Below are positions 1 through 10,300 of a stretch of DNA of 64,000 nucleotides, piece by piece. Both the position numbers and the translations under genes were made by a program. Under the pieces are notes generated by a model, which worked only from the letters and a program-made list of their open reading frames with translations, searched no databases and was not told the origin of the DNA. Numbering within the stretch: the first letter of the stretch is position 1; the number at the start of each line of letters is the position of its first letter. The stretch comes from JACPAP01 sp035287045 (GTDB taxonomy: Bacteria; Gemmatimonadota; Gemmatimonadetes; Gemmatimonadales; GWC2-71-9). Location of the stretch: NCBI GenBank assembly GCA_035287045.1, contig DATECF010000024.1, positions 1 to 64,000 of the forward strand. The letters run 5' to 3'.

Positions 1-1581
1 AACTTCCCGCGCGTGTGGTACATCTGGCGTGGCAACGCCATCATGGGGAGCATGAAGGGACACGAGTACTGTCTGAAGCACTACCTGGGGACCCACTCGA
101 ATGCCATCGCGGAGGATTCCGAGGACCACACTAGCGAGGTGAAGTGGCACGATGTCGCGCCCGTCGGGAAGATGGACCTGGTTGTCGATCTCAACTTCCG
201 GATGGACTCCTCGGCGTTGTATTCCGACATCGTGTTACCTGCGGCCTCCTGGTACGAGAAAGCCGATCTGAACAGCACCGACCTGCACTCCTTCATCCAC
301 CCACTCTCCGCGGCCATTCCGCCGGTGTGGGAGTCGAAGACGGACTGGAACATCTTCCGCGACCTGGCCAAGGCCACCAGCGAGGCGGCGGCGAAGTACT
401 TCCCGCAGCCGCGGAAGGACATCGTCGCGTCCCCCATCGCGCACGACTCGGCCGGAGAAATCTCCCAACCGGTCATCAAGGACTGGTACCACGGCGAGTG
501 CGAGGCGGTGCCCGGCAAGACCATGCACGGCCTGACCGTGGTGGACCGCGACTACACCAAGCTCTACGACAGATTCATCACGCTGGGCGATCGTCTCCGG
601 ACGAGCGGTCTTGGTGCGCATGGCAACCACTTCCAGTGCGCGGACGCGTACGACGAGATGGTCGCGTCCAACCACTTCCCGGTGGAGCGCCAGAACGGCA
701 ACGTCTACCCATCGTTGAAGGAAGACGAGTGGGCGGCCAATGCGGTGCTGCACCTCTCGACGCTGACCAACGGCGCCCTCAACGTGCGCGCCTATCGGGA
801 GGCCGAGAAGCGAACCGGCATGGAGCTCGTCGACCTGGGCGCCGGCAGCGAGGACCTACGGATACGCTACGCCGACCTGCAGGCCCAGCCGCGCCGGTAC
901 AACACCTCGCCGCTGTGGTCCGGGGTCATGACCGGTGGGAGGGCGTACGCCCCCTACACTTACAATGTCGAGAAGCTGGTCCCCTGGCGGACGCTGACGG
1001 GGCGCCAGCACTTCTATCTCGATCATGAGATGTATCTCGCCTATGGCGAGAACCTCCCGACCTACAAGCCGTCTCCCAAACCCGAGGCCTATGGCGACCT
1101 GAAGCAGACCCTGAAGGCCGGAGAGGCCAGGATCCTGAACTGTCTCACGCCGCACGGGAAGTGGCACATCCACTCCACCTACATGGACAACCACCGGATG
1201 TTGACCCTCTCCAGGGGCTGTGAGCCGGTCTGGCTCAGCGAGGGAGACGCGGCCGATCTGGGCATCCGGGACAACGACTGGGTCGAGGTCTACAACGACC
1301 ACGGCGTCTATTGCGCCCGCGCCAACGTCAGCGCTCGCATCCCCAAGGGCGTGTGCATCGTGTACCACGTCCCGGAGCGCACGGTGGGCATCCCCAAGTC
1401 ACAGGTCCGCGGGGGCAAGCGCGCCGGGGGGCACAACAGCTTCACCCGTATCCACCTCAAGCCCAACTTCCTCGCCGGTGGGTACGGACAATTCACCTAC
1501 CACTTCAACTACTGGGGACCGATCGCGCCGAACCGCGACACCCATGTGGTGGTCAAGCGGATGGACAAGGTGGTGTTCTGA
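1..1581 (+). CDS. narG: Respiratory nitrate reductase alpha subunit (3' part)
   Basis: This is the C-terminal part of the molybdopterin-containing catalytic subunit that reduces nitrate to nitrite at the cytoplasmic face of the membrane. The reading frame is open from the first base, so the true start and the N-terminal Fe-S and most Mo-binding parts lie upstream of the window. About 526 residues remain. The C-terminal molybdopterin-dinucleotide-binding fold is recognisable (LSEGDAADLGIRDNDWVEV, then an RGGKRAGGHNS stretch and an ending NRDTHVVVKRMDKVVF, typical of NarG). It heads a narGHJI cluster; narH starts 36 bases downstream. The identity rests on the C-terminal sequence plus the complete narHJI that follows, and is secure. 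Confidence 0.95.
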   Translation, partial: NFPRVWYIWRGNAIMGSMKGHEYCLKHYLGTHSNAIAEDSEDHTSEVKWHDVAPVGKMDLVVDLNFRMDSSALYSDIVLPAASWYEKADLNSTDLHSFIHPLSAAIPPVWESKTDWNIFRDLAKATSEAAAKYFPQPRKDIVASPIAHDSAGEISQPVIKDWYHGECEAVPGKTMHGLTVVDRDYTKLYDRFITLGDRLRTSGLGAHGNHFQCADAYDEMVASNHFPVERQNGNVYPSLKEDEWAANAVLHLSTLTNGALNVRAYREAEKRTGMELVDLGAGSEDLRIRYADLQAQPRRYNTSPLWSGVMTGGRAYAPYTYNVEKLVPWRTLTGRQHFYLDHEMYLAYGENLPTYKPSPKPEAYGDLKQTLKAGEARILNCLTPHGKWHIHSTYMDNHRMLTLSRGCEPVWLSEGDAADLGIRDNDWVEVYNDHGVYCARANVSARIPKGVCIVYHVPERTVGIPKSQVRGGKRAGGHNSFTRIHLKPNFLAGGYGQFTYHFNYWGPIAPNRDTHVVVKRMDKVVF

Positions 1582-1617
1582 TGCGGCGGGGACCGCTCGG
1601 AGAACTGGAGACCTGAC

Positions 1618-3171
1618 ATGGATGTGCGCTCGCAGATTTCGATGGTGTTCCACCTCGACAAGTGCATCGGGTGTCACACGTGCTCGATCGCCTGCAAGAA
1701 CATCTGGACCGACCGCAAGGGCGCAGAGTACATGTGGTGGAACAACGTGGAAACCAAGCCCGGCACCGGCTATCCCGGTAAGTGGGAAGATCAGGACATT
1801 TACAAGGGCGGCTGGGAGAAAAACGGTAAAGGCATCACGCTGAAGGGCGCGGGCAAGCCGAAGAGCCTGACCAACATCTTCCACAATCCCCACCTGCCGG
1901 TGATCGATGATTACTACGAGCCGTTCACCTACAAGTACCTGGACCTGATCGAGTCACCGTCCGGCGACGACCAGCCCACGGCGCGCCCAATTTCGATGAT
2001 CACCGGCGAGCCGATGGACATCAAGATGGGGCCAAACTGGGACGACGATCTGAGTGGATCGCCGGATTACGCCCGCCACGACCCCAACCTCGAGAAGCTC
2101 TCACCCGCCGAGCGGGACGCCATGTTCCAGTTGGAGCGCATGGCCTTCTTCTACCTGCCGCGGATCTGCAACCATTGCCTCAACCCCGCTTGCGTTGCCT
2201 CGTGTCCATCGGGCGCGATCTACAAGCGCGGAGAGGACGGCGTGGTGCTCATCAACCAGTCCGTGTGCCGCGGATGGCGCATGTGCGTCACAGCCTGTCC
2301 CTACAAGAAGACCTACTACAACTGGAGCACGGGCAAGTCCGAGAAGTGCATCCTGTGTTACCCGCGGATCGAGGCGGGCCACGCGCCGGCGTGCATGCAC
2401 TCGTGCGTGGGGCGGATCCGCTATCTGGGGGTCCTGCTTTACGATGCCGACCAGATTGAGTCGGCCGCCTCAGCCCAGGAGGCCGAGTTGATGGGCCGCC
2501 AGATGGACCTGATCCTCGACCCGTTCGACCCCGCGGTCATCGCCGCCGCGCAGCGCAACGGGGTGGCCGACTCCACCATCGATGCGGCGCAGAAATCGCC
2601 CACCTACAAGTTCGTGAAGGAGTGGGATCTGGCGCTCCCCCTGCACCCGGAGTTCCGGACCCTTCCCATGCTGTTCTACGTCCCGCCGCTGCTGCCGGTG
2701 ATGGCCTCGGTCTCCGCTGCCGACACCGGCGAGCAGGCGAGGAAGATGCACCCTATCGGGAAGTACTGGCCCGACAGGTGGCTCTACGACACCAGCACCG
2801 AACAGCTCTTCGGGACCATCGATGACGCGCGCTTCCCGCTGCAGTACATGGCGAACCTGTTCAGTGCCGGTGATATCGCCCAGGTCGCGGCCCGGCTGAA
2901 GAAGCTCATGGCCGTGCGGCTCCACCGCCGGCGGAAAACGGTGGGCGATGTCCCCGAGGACACGGTGACGCAGGCCCTGGCCGGCACCGCATTGACCCCG
3001 CAGCTGGCTGACGACATTTACTACCTGACCTCGCTGGCGACCTTCAACGACCGCTTCGTGATTCCGGCGGCGCACCGAGAACAGGCCGTCGAGATGATGG
3101 AGTTCACCGGCGATGTGAGGGGCAGCACCGGGTTTGGCTTCAAAGCCGGGTCGGCGGAAAGGGGTTCGTAG
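1618..3171 (+). CDS. narH: Respiratory nitrate reductase beta subunit (Fe-S)
   Basis: The 517-residue electron-transfer subunit passes electrons from the NarI hemes to NarG through four iron-sulfur clusters. The first Cys group is C16-x2-C19-x2-C22-x3-C26. The second motif is CNHCLNPACVASCP. The third is CRGWRMCVTACP, in which Trp replaces the second Cys; in NarH this marks the [3Fe-4S] cluster. The fourth is CILCYPRIEAGHAPAC followed by MHSC. Length and motif order match the family. It lies between narG and narJ with one base between its stop and the narJ start, which indicates one transcript and coupled translation. Confidence 0.97.
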   Translation: MDVRSQISMVFHLDKCIGCHTCSIACKNIWTDRKGAEYMWWNNVETKPGTGYPGKWEDQDIYKGGWEKNGKGITLKGAGKPKSLTNIFHNPHLPVIDDYYEPFTYKYLDLIESPSGDDQPTARPISMITGEPMDIKMGPNWDDDLSGSPDYARHDPNLEKLSPAERDAMFQLERMAFFYLPRICNHCLNPACVASCPSGAIYKRGEDGVVLINQSVCRGWRMCVTACPYKKTYYNWSTGKSEKCILCYPRIEAGHAPACMHSCVGRIRYLGVLLYDADQIESAASAQEAELMGRQMDLILDPFDPAVIAAAQRNGVADSTIDAAQKSPTYKFVKEWDLALPLHPEFRTLPMLFYVPPLLPVMASVSAADTGEQARKMHPIGKYWPDRWLYDTSTEQLFGTIDDARFPLQYMANLFSAGDIAQVAARLKKLMAVRLHRRRKTVGDVPEDTVTQALAGTALTPQLADDIYYLTSLATFNDRFVIPAAHREQAVEMMEFTGDVRGSTGFGFKAGSAERGS

Positions 3172-3172
3172 C

Positions 3173-3889
3173 ATGCAGCCGCTGACGCATTACGAGCAGC
3201 TTGCTGCGCTCTTCGAGTACCCCCAACCGGACTATCCGGCGCAGGTCCGAACGGCCTGTCGGGTCCTTGAGGGGCGTTATCCCCTCGCGGCGGCCCGGCT
3301 CGGGGCCTTTGGGGACGCCCTGCCATCCGAGGGCGAGACGTTCTCGGCGGCGGCACTGGACGAGGTGCAGGAGATCTTCACGCGGTCGTTCGACGTGCAA
3401 CCGGTCACGACCCTCAGCGTGGGCTACGTCATGTTCGGGGACGACTACAAGAGGGGTGAGCTGCTCGTGAACCTGAACCGCGAACACCGTGAAGCCGGGG
3501 TCGACTGCGGCAGCGAGCTGGCGGACCACCTGCCGAACGTCCTGCGCTTGATGGCCAGGTGGCAGGACCCGGAGATGGTGCTGGAGTTCGTCGAGCACAT
3601 CCTGCATCCCACGCTCGAACGGATGATCGCCGAGTTCGGCGGCGAGCGCATGGAACAACGCAATACCCTGTACGGAAAGCACTTCAAGACTCTGATCGCC
3701 TCCTCGGCCGAGCGAGGCACGATCTTTCGCGAGCCGCTGGCGGCGCTCGTGACGGTGCTGCGAGAGGACTTCGGGCTCGGTGAACCGGCGCGGCCGGAGC
3801 GCCACAATGATTTCTTGCGCTCCATCGGCAGCGAGCTGGACATCGAAACCGACGAGCACCGTCCGCCGGCGGCCAGGAGCAGCGTATGA
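3173..3889 (+). CDS. narJ: Nitrate reductase assembly chaperone (TorD/NarJ family)
   Basis: This 238-residue protein is a system-specific chaperone that loads the molybdenum cofactor into NarG and helps it dock on NarI; it is not part of the final enzyme. The sequence is soluble and helical, begins LTHYEQLAALFEYP and contains ALDEVQEIFTRSFDV and the family-like DHLPNVLRLMARW stretch. An in-frame reading extends 13 codons upstream into narH, but the ATG at 3173, one base after the narH stop, is the natural start. Its stop overlaps the narI start by four bases (ATGA). Confidence 0.93.
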   Translation: MQPLTHYEQLAALFEYPQPDYPAQVRTACRVLEGRYPLAAARLGAFGDALPSEGETFSAAALDEVQEIFTRSFDVQPVTTLSVGYVMFGDDYKRGELLVNLNREHREAGVDCGSELADHLPNVLRLMARWQDPEMVLEFVEHILHPTLERMIAEFGGERMEQRNTLYGKHFKTLIASSAERGTIFREPLAALVTVLREDFGLGEPARPERHNDFLRSIGSELDIETDEHRPPAARSSV

Positions 3890-4614
3890 GCGCGCTCAAC
3901 GCGTTTCTGTTCGTCGCGTTCCCCTACGTCGCGATCATCGTGTTCGTCGTTGGCGTGGCGTATCGCTACCGGCAGAAGGGCTTCACCGTCTCGTCGCTCT
4001 CGTCGCAGTTCCTCGAGGGCAGGACGCTCTTCTGGGGCTCGCTCCCGTTCCATATCGGCGTGCTGGTCGTGTTTTTCGGGCATCTGATCGCCTTCCTGCT
4101 GCCGCGGGCCACGCTGGCGTGGAACAGCATTCCGCTCCGGCTGATCGTGCTCGAGGGGACGGCGTTCGTGTTCGGCGTCACCATGCTCATCGGGCTGGTG
4201 GCCCTGATGGTGCGGCGCATCACGAACCCGCGCGTGCGGGCCGTGACCACAAGGATGGACCTCGCGATCGAGGTGCTGTTGCTCATTCAGGTCGTGCTGG
4301 GATGCTGGATCGCGCTGGGCTTTCGCTGGGGCTCATCCTGGTTCGCGGCCGACCTCTCACCCTACCTGTGGTCGCTGGTCACGTTCTCCCCTGAGACCGG
4401 GGCCGTCTTCGCCCTGCCCTGGGTCATCAAGCTCCACATCGTGGGCGCGTTCGCCATTCTGTTCATGGTCCCCTTCACCCGCCTGGTGCACTTCATCGTG
4501 GCACCGCTGGACTACATAGTGCGGCCGTATCAGCAGGTCATCTGGAACTGGGACCGCAAGGCCGTTCGCGATCCAGGGACGCCGTGGAGCAAGACACGGC
4601 CCCAGAACAGCTAA
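3886..4614 (+). CDS. narI: Nitrate reductase gamma subunit (cytochrome b)
   Basis: The 242-residue membrane subunit oxidises quinol and anchors NarGH. It has five hydrophobic segments, the N-terminal one starting within the first 25 residues. Candidate heme-ligand histidines appear as the pair in PFHIGVLVVFFGH and the pair in KLHIVGAFAILFMVPFTRLVHF, as expected for two b-type hemes. The start overlaps the narJ stop by four bases. narK follows after 37 bases, so nitrate uptake and reduction are probably co-transcribed. Confidence 0.95.
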   Translation: MSALNAFLFVAFPYVAIIVFVVGVAYRYRQKGFTVSSLSSQFLEGRTLFWGSLPFHIGVLVVFFGHLIAFLLPRATLAWNSIPLRLIVLEGTAFVFGVTMLIGLVALMVRRITNPRVRAVTTRMDLAIEVLLLIQVVLGCWIALGFRWGSSWFAADLSPYLWSLVTFSPETGAVFALPWVIKLHIVGAFAILFMVPFTRLVHFIVAPLDYIVRPYQQVIWNWDRKAVRDPGTPWSKTRPQNS

Positions 4615-4651
4615 GCCGCGGTCGGATGCCGGCGCGTCGCGGAGTGACGAC

Positions 4652-6367
4652 ATGATGAGCAATCGCGCGAAGGCCTTGAGCGTGCTCACGGCGAACACGT
4701 TGGCATTCACCGTCTGCTTCGCCGTGTGGATGATGAACGGCGTGCTGATCACCTACCTCGTCGACCAGCAGGTTTACGACTTCAGCAAAGCCGAGATGGG
4801 ATGGTTGATCGGGATCCCGGTGTTGACCGGTGCGATCTTCCGTCTGCCCGTTGGGATGCTGGCGGATCGCTACGGGGGACGCCCGGTGTATGCGGGCGTC
4901 ATGCTCGCGGCGGCCCTGTCAGTGTACCTCACCAGCTTTGCCGACAGCTTCTGGGAATTCTTCGTCGGAGGCCTCGGCTTCGGGTTATCGGGCACGTCCT
5001 TCGCCGTCGGCATTGCGTACACGGCGGTGTGGTTTCCACGCGAGCGCCAGGGCACGGCGCTCGGGGTCTTCGGGGTCGGGAACATCGGCGCCGCCATGAC
5101 GGCAATGTTCGCTCCGTCGCTGCTCGGCATCTTCACGCACGGCGGTGCGGAGCTGGAGCGGTGGCGGATGCTCCCCCGCGCATACGCATTCCTTCTGGTG
5201 GCGATGGCGGTGGCGTTCTGGCTGATCACCTTTCCCAGGAAGCCGGAGGAGGCCGCGGAACGCACGTTGACCCAGCGGCTCGAACCGTTGAAGGTCATGC
5301 GCGTGTGGCGGTTTGGTCTCTATTACTTCTTGGTGTTCGGCAGTTTTGTCGCGCTCTCCCAATGGCTGATTCCCTATTACGTCAATGTGTATGCCCTCAC
5401 TGTGGTCACGGCCGGTCTCCTGACGTCCCTCTTCTCGCTGCCGTCGGGCCTGTTCCGGGCATTCGGGGGGTGGTTGTCCGATCGGGTCGGGCCGCGCGTC
5501 GTCATGTACTGGGTCCTGAGCGGCTGCACCGTTGGATGCCTCCTGCTGGTGGTGCCCCGGATGGACATCCAGTCACCCGGTGAGGGAGTGATGGCCGTCC
5601 GGCCAGGGACGGTCGGCGCGGTCGCCGACGATGCGATCGACGTGGACGATCGGCGATACCCCCTGCGCACCCGAGCATCCGGTGATCCACAACGAGACGG
5701 TATCCTGATCTGGCCGACGACGGCGACGTGGCAGGAGCCGGTCGTACAGCCTGGAGACCAGGTCGTCAAACGTACGCTCCTGGCGAAGGGAGTTACGCAT
5801 CTCTATTTCCAGGCGAACATGTGGGTGTTTACCGGCCTGGTCATGGTCGTGGGGAGCCTGATGGGGGTCGGCATGGCCGCCGTGTACAAACACATCCCCG
5901 ACTACTTCCCAAAGGACGTCGGCACTGTCGGCGGCATCGTCGGGGTCATTGGCGGCCTGGGCGGCTTCACCGGCCCCATCCTGTTCGGTTACTTGCTTGA
6001 GTGGACGGGAATCTGGACCACGAGCTGGATGTTCCTGTTCGTCATCTCGGTGACCTGCTTGGTGTGGATGCACGCCGTTGTCCGACGAATGGTGAACGTG
6101 CGCTCGACCGACGTCGCTGGGCAGATGGAAGAACGGGGCAGTCCGATCCCCCTACCCCTTCGAGTTCGCTGTCCAGTGCACGGAGTCGACGCCCGGGTGC
6201 AGGTGATGGTCAGCAGCGCACACGGGGCGCCAGTGCTCGCCGAATGCTCGCTGTATCCAGACCACGCGGGTGGGCCACCGTGTGAGGGACGTTGTGTGGT
6301 GCTCGAGCAGGATATCCCGCGAGGCTTTCTCGGCGTGGCCCCATCCGTCACCGAGCGACCCTCCTAA
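4652..6367 (+). CDS. narK: Nitrate/nitrite MFS transporter with Cys-rich C-terminal extension
   Basis: A major-facilitator nitrate or nitrite transporter of 571 residues, longer than the roughly 400-500 usual for the family. The nitrate-signature glycine-rich helices are present (GNIGAAMTAMFAPSLLG and VGTVGGIVGVIGGLGGFTGP). About 80 extra residues lie between helices in the second half (after MDIQSPGEGVMA up to KGVTHLYFQAN); a long loop here is known in some NarK proteins. After the last helix (about residue 485) comes an unusual tail of about 80 residues with CPVH, a CSLYP and a CEGRC, which resembles a small metal-binding module rather than a membrane segment. It follows narI and ends three bases before the next gene. 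Confidence 0.9.
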   Translation: MMSNRAKALSVLTANTLAFTVCFAVWMMNGVLITYLVDQQVYDFSKAEMGWLIGIPVLTGAIFRLPVGMLADRYGGRPVYAGVMLAAALSVYLTSFADSFWEFFVGGLGFGLSGTSFAVGIAYTAVWFPRERQGTALGVFGVGNIGAAMTAMFAPSLLGIFTHGGAELERWRMLPRAYAFLLVAMAVAFWLITFPRKPEEAAERTLTQRLEPLKVMRVWRFGLYYFLVFGSFVALSQWLIPYYVNVYALTVVTAGLLTSLFSLPSGLFRAFGGWLSDRVGPRVVMYWVLSGCTVGCLLLVVPRMDIQSPGEGVMAVRPGTVGAVADDAIDVDDRRYPLRTRASGDPQRDGILIWPTTATWQEPVVQPGDQVVKRTLLAKGVTHLYFQANMWVFTGLVMVVGSLMGVGMAAVYKHIPDYFPKDVGTVGGIVGVIGGLGGFTGPILFGYLLEWTGIWTTSWMFLFVISVTCLVWMHAVVRRMVNVRSTDVAGQMEERGSPIPLPLRVRCPVHGVDARVQVMVSSAHGAPVLAECSLYPDHAGGPPCEGRCVVLEQDIPRGFLGVAPSVTERPS

Positions 6368-6370
6368 ACC

Positions 6371-7315
6371 GTGGTCGAACTGAGCGACATCCTCATCGCC
6401 CGAGACCGGATCGCCGGCCGGGTACACCGTACGCCGCTGCTTTCGGCCCGTTCCCTGGGCGAGCCGGCGGGCGTCCGCCTCCACCTCAAGGCCGAGCTGC
6501 TGCAGAAGACCGGCTCCTTCAAGGTGCGGGGCGTGCTCAACAAGCTGCTCGCCATGGATCCGGCGGAACGCTCCCGCGGCCTGGTGTCGCTCTCCGCGGG
6601 CAACCACGCGGCGGCGCTGGCCTGGGGCGCGAGGGCCGTGGGGACCACGGCCGCCATCGTCATGCCCGCCACCGCCGTACAATCCAAGATCGACGCGACA
6701 CGCGCCTACGGCGGCGAGGTGGTGCTCACCGAAGGGAACCTCCTCGACGCTTGCCTGTCGCTCCAGCGGGAACGCGGTCTCACCCTGGTGCACCCGTTCG
6801 ACGATCCGGCGGTGATCGCCGGTCAGGGAACCACGGGCCTGGAGATTCTGGAGGACCTACCGGACGTCGATCTCGTCCTGGTGCCGGTCGGGGGAGGAGG
6901 CCTGTTGAGCGGCATCGCCGCCGCGATCAAGGGCCGACGGCCCGACACGCGCGTCGTGGGCGTGGAACCCACGGGCGCCGATATCGTCTACCGCTCCCTG
7001 AAGGCGGGTAAGCCGCTCCGGCTGGAGGGGAAACCCCGGACCGTGGCGGACGGGCTCGCGGCCCCGTTCGCGGGCGAGCACACCCAGGCCCAGATCGGGC
7101 GGGACGTTGACGAGGTGGTCCTGGTGGAGGACGAAGCGATTCTGCGGGCGCTCAAGCTCATCATGGAGCGCGCCAAACTGGTCCCGGAACCCGCCGGGGC
7201 GGCCGGGTTCGCGGCGCTCCTGGCTGGTGCAGTCACGACGGACCCCGGTCAGTGCCTGGCGTGCGTGGTGAGCGGCGGGAACGTGGACCCTGCCCTGCTC
7301 CGCCGAATTCTCTAG
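6371..7315 (+). CDS. ilvA: Threonine dehydratase / serine racemase-like PLP enzyme
   Basis: A 314-residue fold-type II PLP enzyme that probably deaminates L-threonine (or L-serine) to the 2-oxo acid. The PLP lysine lies in LLQKTGSFKVRG, the substrate loop is SAGNHAAALAW, and the glycine-rich phosphate-binding loop is VGGGGLLSGIA. The C-terminal ACT-like regulatory domain of biosynthetic IlvA is absent, so this is the short catabolic-type (TdcB-like) or racemase-like form. The GTG start at 6371 is three bases after the narK stop. The link to nitrate respiration is not obvious; 'ilvA' is a family label and the physiological role is open. Confidence 0.85.
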   Translation: MVELSDILIARDRIAGRVHRTPLLSARSLGEPAGVRLHLKAELLQKTGSFKVRGVLNKLLAMDPAERSRGLVSLSAGNHAAALAWGARAVGTTAAIVMPATAVQSKIDATRAYGGEVVLTEGNLLDACLSLQRERGLTLVHPFDDPAVIAGQGTTGLEILEDLPDVDLVLVPVGGGGLLSGIAAAIKGRRPDTRVVGVEPTGADIVYRSLKAGKPLRLEGKPRTVADGLAAPFAGEHTQAQIGRDVDEVVLVEDEAILRALKLIMERAKLVPEPAGAAGFAALLAGAVTTDPGQCLACVVSGGNVDPALLRRIL

Positions 7316-7368
7316 AAGCTGCCTCTCGCACGTCCTGCGCCCCAGGCCTATTTTCCGTTCGCCTCCAG

Positions 7369-10300
7369 ATGGCCGAGCTCCAGGAACGCCTCCAGCGCGC
7401 CTTAGGCGACGCCTACCGCCTCGAACGCGAGATCGGCGGCGGTGGGATGTCGCGGCTGTTTCTCGCGACGGAGGCCTCGCTCAACCGCCAGGTAGTCATC
7501 AAGCTCCTCCCGCCGGAGATGGCCAGTGACGTAAGCGCCGCGCGATTCAACCAGGAAGTGGAGCTCGCCGCGCACCTGCAGCACCCCAACATCCTGCCGG
7601 TCCTCACCGCGGGCGCCACCGACGACCTGATCTACTACGTGATGCCGTTTGTGCCGGGCGAGTCGCTCCGCCAGCGACTCATCAGTCATGGCAAGCTGCC
7701 GCTGGACGAAGCGACCGACATTCTCCGGGAAGTCGCGGACGCCCTGGCCTACGCCCATGCGCACGGTGTGGTGCATCGCGATATCAAGCCGGAGAACATC
7801 CTCCTCCAGCATGGGCACGCCGTCCTCACGGATTTTGGGATTGCCCGGGCGGTGACCGAGGCGCGAAGCGGCGGCCGACTCACCGCGACGGGGATGGCGG
7901 TGGGGACGCCGGGGTACATGTCCCCTGAGCAGGTCGCCGGCGAACGACACCTCGACGCCCGGGCAGATGTGTACTCGTTGGCGGTCGTGGGCTACGAGAT
8001 GCTGACCGGGCAACAGCCCTTCACCGGTCCCAGCATTCAGGCGGTGATGGCGGCGCATCTCACTGAAGAGGCGACGCCTCTGCACGAGCTGAGGCCTGAC
8101 GCGCCTCGAAGCCTCCAGACCACCATCGCCAGGGCCCTCGCCAAGAAACCGGAGGAGCGTCTCCAGACGGCGGCCGAGTTCCGTGACGCCGTGAAGGTGG
8201 CGACGGGACCGCGCCCGACCGCACACGCTGGTACGCGAACGAGGTGGGCCATGGCGAGCGGGGTGGCGGCCCTGGCCATCTTAGCCGCGGTGGTGCTGTG
8301 GCCGCGGGGGTGGCACGCTGAGGGCGATCCGCGGCGCAGTATCATCGTCTTCCCGTTTGATACCCGGACCGGCGATCCCTCGCACGACTGGCTCAGTGAG
8401 GCCTCGATGAATCTCATGAGCCTTGGCCTGGCGCACTGGGAGGATCTCCGGGTGGTTGACGACGAACGGACCGCGTCACTGCTCCGCCGCCGCAACCTGG
8501 CGGACGCCGCCTCGCTCGATCTGGAAGACGCCATCGAGATGGCCCGGGAGGCCGGCGTCGGAACGCTGGTACTCGGCGACCTGCGCCGCGAGAATAGCGA
8601 ATGGATCGTGGAATCCAAGGTGCACGACGTCGCTTCGGGCGATCGGATCATGACCGAGATCGTGCGCGGGGTGACGGACGATCCTCGCCTGCTGTTCGAT
8701 TCGGTGGTCACCCGGCTCCTGAACCTGAGCGGGGCGCCCGCTGGCACCCGCCCGGACGTCGTGGCGCAGACGACCCGCTCGCTCGAGGCCTACCGGCAGT
8801 ACCTGGCCGGCATACGGGCGCTGTTCCAGTTCCAGCTCGACGCCGCCGATTCCGCTTTCCACCGTGCCACAACCATAGATTCGACGTTTGCGCTGGCGTA
8901 TATGCGCCAGAGCACGGTCGAGGGCTGGCGGGCGGGGGCCGGAGACCCCAACCGGCGTCGAGCGCTCAGCGCGCAGGCGGAACGCCACGGGGGATCGCTC
9001 CCACCGCGGGTTCGCTCGCTCATCGCGCTCCAGCTGGCCATCGACAATGAGCAGTGGGCCCGCGGCCGGTCGATCGCCGGACAGCTCATTGCCCGGGACT
9101 CCGGCGACGTAGAGGCCTGGTACCAGCTGGGAGAGACACACTTCCATCAGGGAGCAACCGCCTTCCCACACCCCGACACGCTGGGCAATGCGGGGAAGGC
9201 GTTGCGCATATTCGAACGGGTCCTGGCCCTCGACTCGACCTACATGGTGGCTTACCGCCACATCGTTGACGCACTGGGGTACTGTGCGCAAGCCACCGCG
9301 AACTACCTGTGCCTGGCCGACTCCGCGGTGTACGGGCCGTCCGCCGAACTGAGAGCGAAGTACGGGGCCACCAACGTCGACCGGCTGCGCCACGACGCCG
9401 GCCAACAGCGCATCGAAGTGGCCTACGCCTGGGCGTCGGCTGCCCCGGAAAGCCCAGTGGTTCGGGAGTATCTGATCGAGGTGCTGATCGGCGCAGGCCT
9501 GTACCGCGAAGCCGAAGTGGAGACCGAGCGGCTGGCGTCGCAGGGCTTGGGGGCACTCGCTGCTGTGCTTCGGGCACAAACCCTCCTGGGGCAAAAGCGG
9601 TTCCGCGAGGCCGGACGAGCGATGCAGGAGGCGCTCGGCGCCGCGTCGGATGAACAGATCTTGTCCTACCACCAAGCGCACTGGGGCGCTGGCGTCACGC
9701 TCGCCGCTGCGGGGCTGGTGCATGAAGGCCTCCGGACCGAGCGCCGCGTCTGGGATCTTTGGGGGGTGGCGAGACCCGGCTGGGCGGACGCGGACGGTAA
9801 CCGGATCACCCTCCCCAAGCGCGTATGGCGGCCGGGCGTCGAGCTTGCCATCCTGAGTCAGGCCAGCGCGGACAGCGCAAGCGTCCGCGCGCTGGCCATG
9901 GAGTCGCTCGACAGCATTCGAGCGGCGTATGGGTACGATTCCGTCGCCTACGGAAAGGTCGTCGCCCGCCAGTCGGTCTACCTCGTGGCCTATCTGGCCT
10001 CGCGGGACACGGTGGTCTTGAAGCGATGGATCCACGACTCGCGCTCCCCGATGTGGCGCAGCTCCGAGGCGCACCTCGCCATGAAGCGCGGCGATCGCGC
10101 GCTCGCCCGAGAGCTTGCATCTCAGCACTTCAGGCCTGCCGAGCCGATCCGCACGGGTCCTTCCGCGACCATCAGCGAGGACGTTGCCGACGCATACGCG
10201 TGGGCCGACCTCTTGGCCGAGCTCGGCGAGCTCGACCGCGCCGTGCAGGCGTACCAACGGCTCGACGCGGCGGCTTACGGCGTAGCCTTCTGGGGAGTGG

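Noticed and set aside
5580..5820. Foreign insertion breaking narK
   Set aside because: The frame stays open and a long loop at this place, with MDIQSPGEGVMA and THLYFQAN borders, is known in NarK relatives.
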